From positions 1-64,000 of the forward strand of contig CAINHO010000030.1 in the NCBI GenBank assembly GCA_903848935.1: DNA of 64,000 nt. The letters run 5' to 3'. A program made the position numbers and the translations under genes. This DNA is from an uncultured Pseudomonadota bacterium (GTDB taxonomy: Bacteria; Pseudomonadota; Gammaproteobacteria; Methylococcales; Methylomonadaceae). The notes beneath the pieces were generated by a model. The model was not told where the DNA came from and did no database searches. It saw only the letters and a list, made by a program, of their open reading frames with translations. Shown piece after piece: positions 57,987 to 64,000 of this stretch (positions are counted from its first letter, which is position 1; each line of letters begins with the position of its first letter).

Positions 57987-59369
57987 TCATGAGGCTTTGT
58001 TTGCAAACCAATTCAGTTTTTTGTGCAAACTCACCACCGTACCAATAATAATCAGCGTCGGCGGCTGAATCGTTTCGTGTTTTACGATGTCTGGCAACGT
58101 GCTTAATGTTCCGGTAATCACCCGTTGATGCGAAGTCGTGCCTTTTTCAATCAACGCAATTGGCAAATCTGGTGAACTTCCGTAAGCAATCAGCGAGTCA
58201 CAAATTTTTTCTAAACCAAGCAATCCCATATAAATCACGACGGTTTGATTCGGTACGGCGAGTTGCGTCCAATTCAAATGCACCGAATCATCTTTCAAAT
58301 GTCCGGTCACAAAAATACACGATTGCGCGTGATCTCGATGCGTCAACGGAATGCCGGCATAACTCGCACAGCCCGTCGCAGCTGTAATTCCTGGTACGAC
58401 TTGAAACGCTACGCCTTGCTCCATTAGTGTTTCGATTTCTTCGCCACCACGCCCAAAAATAAACGGATCACCGCCTTTTAATCGCGCCACGCGCTTACCT
58501 TCTTGGGCAAGTTTGACTAGCAATGCGTTGATTTCTTCTTGCGGCACGGAATGGTTACTACGCGCTTTTCCCACATAAATTTTTTCAGAATCGCGTCGCG
58601 CCAAATCCAAAATATCAGGCGAAACTAAGCGATCATAAACCACGACATCGGCTTGCTGCATTAAGCGTAATGCGCGAAATGTCAGTAAATCCGCCGCGCC
58701 AGGCCCAGCACCGATTAAATACACTTCGCCAGTGTTTGTTAACGTTTCAGTTTGATTGATTGCGTCTGTTAATGCTTGTTCAGCAGCATCGTTTTGACTA
58801 GCAAAAATCAATTCTGCCACGCGACCTTGCAACACGTTCTCCCAAAAAATACGGCGATTCTCGGGACGAATGATTTTTTGTTTGACGGTTTCACGGAATT
58901 TTTCAGCTAATTTTGCCAACACGCCGTAAGCTGGGGGAATGAGCGTTTCAATTTTGGCGCGTAATAAACGCGCTAGAACAGGCGACGCGCCACCTGACGA
59001 AATCGCAATTGTAATTGGCGCACGATCCACAATTGCTGGAAAAATGAAATCACACAATTCGGGATTATCGACCACATTCACCCACACGCCGGCTACTTTT
59101 GCACAGTCGCTGATGTATTGATTCGTCGCCGTGTCATTGGTCGCAGAAATCACCCATTTAAAACCAAATAAATCACTTGGTTCAAAATCTTTTTGATGGA
59201 TGACTAAATCAGGTAATGTCGCTACTTGTGGGCTGATTTCACGCGCCACAACAGTGATTTTCGCACCAGCTCGCGCCAACAATTCAATTTTACGCGCGGC
59301 ACAACTGCCAGCGCCGATAACTAAACACGGTTGATCAGTGAGTTTAAAAAAAAGCGGAAAGTAATCCAT
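57987..59369 (-). CDS. cysG: Siroheme synthase CysG
   Basis: A 460-residue fused protein. The N-terminal CysG-A half (VIGAGSCAARKIELL) is precorrin-2 dehydrogenase and ferrochelatase; the C-terminal half is uroporphyrinogen III methyltransferase (VYLIGAGPGAADLLTFRAL and GGDPFIFGRGGEE). It makes siroheme for sulfite or nitrite reductases. Typical length. Divergent from the tusA-like gene over 75 bp. Confidence 0.97.
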   Translation of the reverse strand: MDYFPLFFKLTDQPCLVIGAGSCAARKIELLARAGAKITVVAREISPQVATLPDLVIHQKDFEPSDLFGFKWVISATNDTATNQYISDCAKVAGVWVNVVDNPELCDFIFPAIVDRAPITIAISSGGASPVLARLLRAKIETLIPPAYGVLAKLAEKFRETVKQKIIRPENRRIFWENVLQGRVAELIFASQNDAAEQALTDAINQTETLTNTGEVYLIGAGPGAADLLTFRALRLMQQADVVVYDRLVSPDILDLARRDSEKIYVGKARSNHSVPQEEINALLVKLAQEGKRVARLKGGDPFIFGRGGEEIETLMEQGVAFQVVPGITAATGCASYAGIPLTHRDHAQSCIFVTGHLKDDSVHLNWTQLAVPNQTVVIYMGLLGLEKICDSLIAYGSSPDLPIALIEKGTTSHQRVITGTLSTLPDIVKHETIQPPTLIIIGTVVSLHKKLNWFANKAS

Positions 59370-59444
59370 GATGTGACCTGATTTAATGGCTTGATTAGCG
59401 TGATATTATAAACGCTTTGAAATTACGCCTTAACTTAAAACTTT

Positions 59445-59675
59445 ATGATGACTTTTACGCTCGAAATCGATGCGGTCGGTTTAAATTGCCCGATGCCGCT
59501 GTTGAAACTTAAAAAAGCCTTGAACACGTTAAACTCTGCCGACGTGGTGAAAATTTTAGTGTCCGATCCCGCTGCACATTTAGATTTTGGCGTATTTTGT
59601 CAACAAGCGACACACGAAATTGTGACCATCATAAAAGTCGATAATGTGCAGACGTTTTATATTAAAAAAGCCTAA
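59445..59675 (+). CDS. TusA-family sulfur carrier
   Basis: A 76-residue TusA/SirA-like protein with the Cys-Pro motif GLNCPMPLLKLKKAL and VKILVSDPAAHLDF. It transfers persulfide sulfur in tRNA thiolation or sulfur oxidation. The link with cysG across the divergent gap and the PP-loop gene far upstream is only suggestive. The start could be ATG 59445 or 59448. Confidence 0.9.
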   Translation: MMTFTLEIDAVGLNCPMPLLKLKKALNTLNSADVVKILVSDPAAHLDFGVFCQQATHEIVTIIKVDNVQTFYIKKA

Positions 59676-59678
59676 ATT

Positions 59679-59918
59679 ATGAGTCCTACCATTTTTCGCG
59701 AACGCGGTTATCGCTTTTACTTTTTTTCACGCGAAGAATCACGAATGCACGTTCATATTCAACATTCCGCTGGTGAAGCAAAATTCTGGTTAGAACCCGT
59801 TATCGAATTGGCTCAAAACTTTGGATTGTCTGCACAAGAATTGAAAACAGTGGAATTGTTGGTTAAATCACATAAATTGGAGATTACAAATGCTTGGCAC
59901 AAACACTTCGTCAGTTGA
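59679..59918 (+). CDS. DUF4160 protein, third pair
   Basis: 79 residues: YRFYFFSREESRMHVHIQHSAGEAKFWLEPVIEL. Closest to the first copy (18355) in GEAKFWL. It starts 3 bp after the TusA stop and overlaps its partner by 29 bp. Confidence 0.85.
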   Translation: MSPTIFRERGYRFYFFSREESRMHVHIQHSAGEAKFWLEPVIELAQNFGLSAQELKTVELLVKSHKLEITNAWHKHFVS

Positions 59919-60144
59919 AATTTCAGGTGTTACAAAACACGGTTTTTGGTTGTTCCTTGACCGTGAAAAAGAAGAGCTTTTTATTTCATTTGCTGAATTT
60001 CCATGGTTTAAAAAAGCGACTGTCGAAAATTTATTTTGTGTCGAGCGTCCGTTGCCACACCATCTTTACTGGTCAAAATTGGATATTGATTTGCACGTTG
60101 ATTCAATTCGACATCCTGAAAAATTTCCTTTAATTTCAAATTAA
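59890..60144 (+). CDS. DUF2442 protein, third pair
   Basis: 84 residues: GFWLFLDREKEELFISFAEFPWFKKATVENL, then HHLYWSKLDIDLHVDSI. This variant, with PWF, is the type that many annotate as 'DUF2442'. It is 2 bp before the TPR/GT9 gene. Function unknown. Confidence 0.85.
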   Translation: MLGTNTSSVEISGVTKHGFWLFLDREKEELFISFAEFPWFKKATVENLFCVERPLPHHLYWSKLDIDLHVDSIRHPEKFPLISN

Positions 60145-60146
60145 CT

Positions 60147-61763
60147 ATGAAAAAACCCACGCCATTTAAACCAACAAAAAAAATGCCCGCCGTACCGACA
60201 TCGGCTGAAATTAACACGCTCGCCGCACTTTATAATCAACGTCAATTTTCCGAAGCTGAGACTTCCGCGCGTAATTTAATTCAACGTTTTCCGAAACACG
60301 GTTTTGGTTGGAAGGTTTTAGGTGCGGTGTTGCAAGCAGTTGGCAGAATTGATGAATCACTTGAAGCTAAACAAACTGCCGCTGATTTGTCACCGAATGA
60401 TGGTGAAGCGTGGAGCAATTTAGGCAACGCTTATTTAGAACAAAATCGTTTAAATGAAGCTGAAAAATGTTTGCGTCAAGCCATTAAAGTCGCGCCAAAT
60501 CTCGCCGTCGCGCTTAATAATTTAGGCAATACATTAGAAAAATTAACACGTTTGGATGAAGCGGAAATTTGCTATCAACAAACGATTGCCTTGCGTCCTA
60601 AATATCCTGAAGCCTATTACAATTACGGCGTGACGCTGCAAAAATTACAACGTTTTGCCGATGCAGAGAAATGTTATCGTCAATCCATTGCAATCGAACC
60701 GAATTATGCCAAAGCGCATAGCAATTTAGGGATTGTGTTAAAACATCAATCGCAATTTGTCGAATCGGAACAGCGATTTTTGACCGCATTACAGCTCGAT
60801 CCGCAATTTATCGACGCGCATTATAACTTCGCATTGTTGTTGATGTTATTGGGGCGATTAAAAGAAGGTTGGGCGCAATATCAATGGTTTTATCATCCGC
60901 AAAATACCAATCCAAGCAAACCAAATCAACCAAATTTCGCTGCCAAACAATGGCAAGGTGAACCGCTACAAGCCAAAACTATTTTGATTCATTCCGAACA
61001 AGGTTTTGGTGATTTGATTCAATTCGTGCGGTACGCCGAACATTTGAAAGCGATGGGCGCGACAGTTTTAGTTTTAGTATCTAACCCGTTAGTTGAATTA
61101 TTTAAAACGATTCCGTGGGTCGATGGTGTTATTAAAAATGGCGAACAGCAAATTGTCGCTTTTGATTTTTGGGTATTTCCATTGGCGTTGCCGTATTGGT
61201 TTCAAACCACACTTGAAACTGTGCCGTTAAATGTACCGTATTTGTCAGCGGATGAAACAAAAGTAACGTGGTGGCGCGAGTGGTTAAATCAGCACATTCC
61301 AGCAGAAAATAAACGTGTCGGTTTGGTTTGGGCGGGAAATCCTGTTCATGCTAATGACACAAATCGTTCAATTGATTTTGCGGAATTAGCGGCTTTTGAA
61401 AATGTTAAAAATGTCACGTTTGTCAGTTTACAGTTAGGCGAAAAAGCACAAAAAGAATTAGAAAATTGTCCTGAAGGTGTAACAATTTTAGATGCCGCGC
61501 CGTTCATTCATGATTTCACCGACACAGCGGCATTATTGAAAGCGTTGGATTTGTTGATTACAGTGGATTCTGCACCAGCACATTTAGCGGGCGCGTTAAA
61601 TTTACCTGTTTGGACATTAGTAACAAACGTACCCGATTGGCGTTGGTTGTTAGAACGTAATGATTCGGTTTGGTACAAAAGTATGCGTTTGTTTCGTCAG
61701 CCAGAAAGTGGTGATTGGGCGAGTGTATTGACGGATGTAAAAGTAGCATTGGAACAGTTATGA
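60147..61763 (+). CDS. TPR protein with C-terminal glycosyltransferase-9-like domain (second copy)
   Basis: The 538-residue paralogue of the gene at 26812. TPRs are at about 25-240 (LGNAYLEQNRLNEAEKCLRQ, LGIVLKHQSQFVESEQRF); GT-B-like part about 285-530 (LIHSEQGFGDLIQFVRYAEH, GLVWAGNPVHANDTNRSI, DSAPAHLAGALNLPVWTLV). Both keep the same shape, including the WRWLLERND motif. Acceptor unknown. The stop overlaps argA by 4 bp. Confidence 0.85.
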   Translation: MKKPTPFKPTKKMPAVPTSAEINTLAALYNQRQFSEAETSARNLIQRFPKHGFGWKVLGAVLQAVGRIDESLEAKQTAADLSPNDGEAWSNLGNAYLEQNRLNEAEKCLRQAIKVAPNLAVALNNLGNTLEKLTRLDEAEICYQQTIALRPKYPEAYYNYGVTLQKLQRFADAEKCYRQSIAIEPNYAKAHSNLGIVLKHQSQFVESEQRFLTALQLDPQFIDAHYNFALLLMLLGRLKEGWAQYQWFYHPQNTNPSKPNQPNFAAKQWQGEPLQAKTILIHSEQGFGDLIQFVRYAEHLKAMGATVLVLVSNPLVELFKTIPWVDGVIKNGEQQIVAFDFWVFPLALPYWFQTTLETVPLNVPYLSADETKVTWWREWLNQHIPAENKRVGLVWAGNPVHANDTNRSIDFAELAAFENVKNVTFVSLQLGEKAQKELENCPEGVTILDAAPFIHDFTDTAALLKALDLLITVDSAPAHLAGALNLPVWTLVTNVPDWRWLLERNDSVWYKSMRLFRQPESGDWASVLTDVKVALEQL

Positions 61764-63040
61764 CTAATAATTTCGTTCACTGGTTTCGCGGCTCATCGCC
61801 CTACATTCAAGCGCACCGTAATAAAACCTTTGTCATCAATTTTGGCGGTGAAGCATTACAAGATGATTCATTTCAAAATCTGATTCATGATTTTGCATTA
61901 CTTAGTAGTTTAGGAATTCGGCTCGTTTTGGTTCATGGTATTCGTCCGCAAATCGATGCACGATTACAAAAACTCAATCATCCCGCTCGTTTTCATAATC
62001 AATTGCGAATCACGGACGACGTGGCGTTGCAATGCGTCAAAGAAGCTGCCGGTTTTGTTCGCGTAGAAATTGAAGCATTACTTTCGATGGGATTAGCGAA
62101 TTCTCCGATGGCGAATTCTGAACTCAACGTTGTATCGGGTAATTTCGTTGTCGCGAAACCGATTGGCGTAATTGATGGCATTGATTACGCCAATACTGGC
62201 GCGGTGCGGCGCATTAACAGTGATGCGATTCACGCCCAACTCGAACACAATAATCTGGTGTTAATTTCACCCGTGGGTTATTCGCCCAGCGGTGACGTGT
62301 TTAATTTGTCAGCAGAACAAGTTGCAACAGCAGTGGCGATTGCGTTGAATGCCGAAAAATTGATTTTTCTTACCGAAGCGAGTTGTGTGGATACAAACGG
62401 TGAGTTGATTGCTCAATTAACGACAGACGAATTAAAACAAATTCCCATGGGATTTGCTTTAAACGCCGCGATTGAAAGCTGTGATGCGGGTATTGCTCGA
62501 GTTCATTTAATCAATCGGCACATTGATGGTGCGTTGTTACAAGAACTTTTTACCCGCGACGGTGTCGGCACGTTAATCAGTTCTGCACCGTATGAAATTT
62601 GCCGTGCAGCGACATTGAACGACATTGGTGGCATTTTAGAATTGATTAAACCGCTCGAACAACAAGGCATTTTGGCAAAACGTTCCCGCGAAAAAATTGA
62701 AATGGAAATCGCAGATTATGTGGTTATTGAACGTGATGGTTTGATTATTGGTTGTACCGCATTACACGTCAACATGATGGAAAATTGTGCGGTTCTCGCG
62801 TGTCTTGCGGTACATCACGATTATCGTGGTGGCGCACGCGGACAACGTTTGTTTTCAACCGCCTTAACATTGGCAAAAACGCGCGGCGCAAAAATGGTCT
62901 TTGTATTATCAACGCAAACGGTGCAATGGTTTGTCGAGCGCGATTTCATACGTTGCGAATGGGCGAATGTTCCCGATTTTTTGAAAGCTCTTTATAATCC
63001 ACAACGAAATTCTAAAATTCTTTTTAAAACTCTTGAGTAA
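61760..63040 (+). CDS. argA: Amino-acid N-acetyltransferase ArgA
   Basis: N-acetylglutamate synthase, first step of arginine synthesis. The 426-residue product has an amino-acid-kinase fold (FVINFGGEALQDDSFQNLI, LVHGIRPQIDARL) followed by a GNAT domain (about 285-420; ACLAVHHDYRGGARGQRLF). Normal length for the family. ATG 61760 overlaps the preceding stop; the longer frame lies within that gene. Confidence 0.95.
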   Translation: MTNNFVHWFRGSSPYIQAHRNKTFVINFGGEALQDDSFQNLIHDFALLSSLGIRLVLVHGIRPQIDARLQKLNHPARFHNQLRITDDVALQCVKEAAGFVRVEIEALLSMGLANSPMANSELNVVSGNFVVAKPIGVIDGIDYANTGAVRRINSDAIHAQLEHNNLVLISPVGYSPSGDVFNLSAEQVATAVAIALNAEKLIFLTEASCVDTNGELIAQLTTDELKQIPMGFALNAAIESCDAGIARVHLINRHIDGALLQELFTRDGVGTLISSAPYEICRAATLNDIGGILELIKPLEQQGILAKRSREKIEMEIADYVVIERDGLIIGCTALHVNMMENCAVLACLAVHHDYRGGARGQRLFSTALTLAKTRGAKMVFVLSTQTVQWFVERDFIRCEWANVPDFLKALYNPQRNSKILFKTLE

Positions 63041-63047
63041 TTCCTAA

Positions 63048-63845
63048 ATGAAATCGCCTTGTTTGTCGTTGTTACAACTCACCGATTTGCACATTTTACC
63101 GACATTAGAAAGTACGTTGTTAGGTGTGAAAACAGAGCATTATTTTCATGCTGTTTTGGCACACGCATTTGAGCGTCGGTCAGATTATGACTTGTTATTA
63201 TTGACGGGTGATTTGGCACAATCGCCTTGCGAGGCAAGCTATAATCGTATTTTGCAAACGATTGAAGAATACAACATACCGACTTTATGCTTGCCTGGAA
63301 ATCATGATGATTATTCATTGATGCAACAAATTTTTAACACACCTAAAGTGAATTGCCATAAACAAGCGATTTTGGGTGTATGGCAAATTATCATGCTCAA
63401 CAGTCAGATTGTCGGGAGTGAAGCGGGACGTTTAGCGCAAACGGAATTGGATTTTTTAGAAACTTGTTTACAAGAAAACAGCGATTTATTTACGTTAATC
63501 GCGGTGCATCATAATTGTTTGCCAACGGATAGCGCGTGGTTGGACACGATGCAAATTAAAAATAGTCAGGCGTTTTTAGAAATTGTGGTGCGTTATCCAG
63601 ACGTGCGCGTGATTACGACAGGGCATATTCATCAAGAAATGAATAAGAAATTTGATAAGATTGCCGTATTTGGTACACCATCAACGTGTTTTCAGTTTGC
63701 AGTGAATAGCGTGAATTTTGCGATGGATAGAACACCGCCTGGTTATCGAATTATTGATTTATATGAAGATGGTAACGTGGTTTCAAATGTGCATCGAATT
63801 GATACGTCGCTGAATGAATTGGAATTGAATGTGGCGGGTTACTGA
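63048..63845 (+). CDS. cpdA: 3',5'-cyclic-AMP phosphodiesterase CpdA-like metallophosphoesterase
   Basis: The 265-residue calcineurin-fold protein has the metal-binding motifs LLQLTDLHI, LLLTGDLAQSP, CLPGNHDDYS, VAVHHN-like IAVHHNCLP and TTGHIHQE. These are complete and in the CpdA layout (class III cyclic-nucleotide phosphodiesterase). It starts 7 bp after argA. A different phosphodiester substrate is possible. Confidence 0.85.
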   Translation: MKSPCLSLLQLTDLHILPTLESTLLGVKTEHYFHAVLAHAFERRSDYDLLLLTGDLAQSPCEASYNRILQTIEEYNIPTLCLPGNHDDYSLMQQIFNTPKVNCHKQAILGVWQIIMLNSQIVGSEAGRLAQTELDFLETCLQENSDLFTLIAVHHNCLPTDSAWLDTMQIKNSQAFLEIVVRYPDVRVITTGHIHQEMNKKFDKIAVFGTPSTCFQFAVNSVNFAMDRTPPGYRIIDLYEDGNVVSNVHRIDTSLNELELNVAGY

Positions 63846-63859
63846 GTTTATTGATTTAA

Positions 63860-63936
63860 TGGGGTGAACGATGGGGCTCGAACCCACGACAACCGGAATC
63901 ACAATCCGGGACTCTACCAACTGAGCTACGCTCACC
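63860..63936 (-). tRNA. tRNA-His (GTG)
   Basis: The minus strand folds as a cloverleaf with acceptor GTGAGCG/CGTTCAC, D-arm GCTCAGTTGGTAGAG, anticodon loop ATTGTGATT (GTG, His) and T-arm GTGGGTTCGAGCCCCAT. The extra G at -1 opposite C73, specific to tRNA-His, is encoded, as is the CCA end. Confidence 0.97.
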
Positions 63937-63969
63937 ATAGCGTATAACAATGAAAAAACGAGGATTTTT

Positions 63970-64000
63970 TGGTGCGCTTGGCAGGACTCGAACCTGCGAC
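63970..64000 (-). tRNA. Partial tRNA, 3' end only, possibly tRNA-Arg
   Basis: The minus-strand end shows a T-arm (GCAGGTTCGAGTCCTGC), acceptor 3' strand CAAGCGC and ACCA. The anticodon is outside the window. The order upstream of tRNA-His matches argX-hisR in E. coli, so Arg is likely but not shown. Confidence 0.8.

Overview
The window is 64 kb of bacterial chromosome. The gene set (eno-ftsB, minCDE, prfB with its frameshift, truD, rimO, aroC, accA, nadB, rarA, argA, cysG, fused MacAB-type efflux, MltB, DolP-like lipoprotein) is that of a free-living gammaproteobacterium. DUF1566, TPR-glycosyltransferase and stressosome genes, an HvfA-like peptide pair and a very large FAD/Fe-S oxidoreductase would fit a Thiotrichales- or Methylococcales-like sulfur or methane oxidiser, but that placement is inference. 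No phage, transposase, integrase, rRNA or CRISPR array was seen.

Layout. 1-12.1 kb is almost entirely minus strand: the 3' part of a repeat protein, truD, prfB, a PP-loop tRNA thiolation-type enzyme, and a compact stressosome operon running rsbR (globin sensor)-rsbS-rsbT-(HATPase+SpoIIE phosphatase)-PAS/GGDEF/EAL. This operon lies just downstream of eno-ftsB; rimO is further upstream. 12.2-17.1 kb is plus-strand housekeeping (minCDE, BON lipoprotein, FAD-linked oxidase, prmB). 17.1-20.1 kb is accessory: a secreted DUF1566 protein, then three toxin-antitoxin-like pairs separated by a degenerate ~50-bp repeat, ending at aroC. 20.1-25.6 kb is aroC and a MacA-MacB-outer membrane factor efflux operon. 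25.6-30.2 kb is a group of poorly characterised genes: ATP-grasp, TPR/GT9, a degenerate EF-hand protein, ApbE flavin transferase and a His/Ala/Pro-rich small protein.

30.5-40.0 kb holds the most striking structure. A 1219-residue Fe-S/FAD/NAD(P) oxidoreductase is followed by three cargo modules: ParB-like+Mrr-like, DUF4160+DUF2442, and a SHOCT fragment plus a PARIS-like AAA/DUF4435 pair. The modules lie between four direct repeats of the 3' end of the oxidoreductase gene. One repeat is a 735-bp diverged gene fragment and the others are 60-70 bp. All share the right edge at the stop codon, and three are followed by different terminator-like hairpins. This looks like an integration hotspot that has collected defence genes one after another.

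40.0-46.8 kb is metal-themed: a CopA-type ATPase, an HMA-like protein, small membrane and Cys-rich proteins, MltB, and two secreted HvfA-like peptides without their usual modification genes. 46.8-64 kb is housekeeping: nadB, accA, rarA, uppP, class I fumarase, aminopeptidase, msrB, an ABC-2 exporter, cytochrome c, cysG, tusA, a third DUF4160/DUF2442 pair, a second TPR/GT9 protein, argA, cpdA, tRNA-His and the edge of another tRNA, probably Arg.
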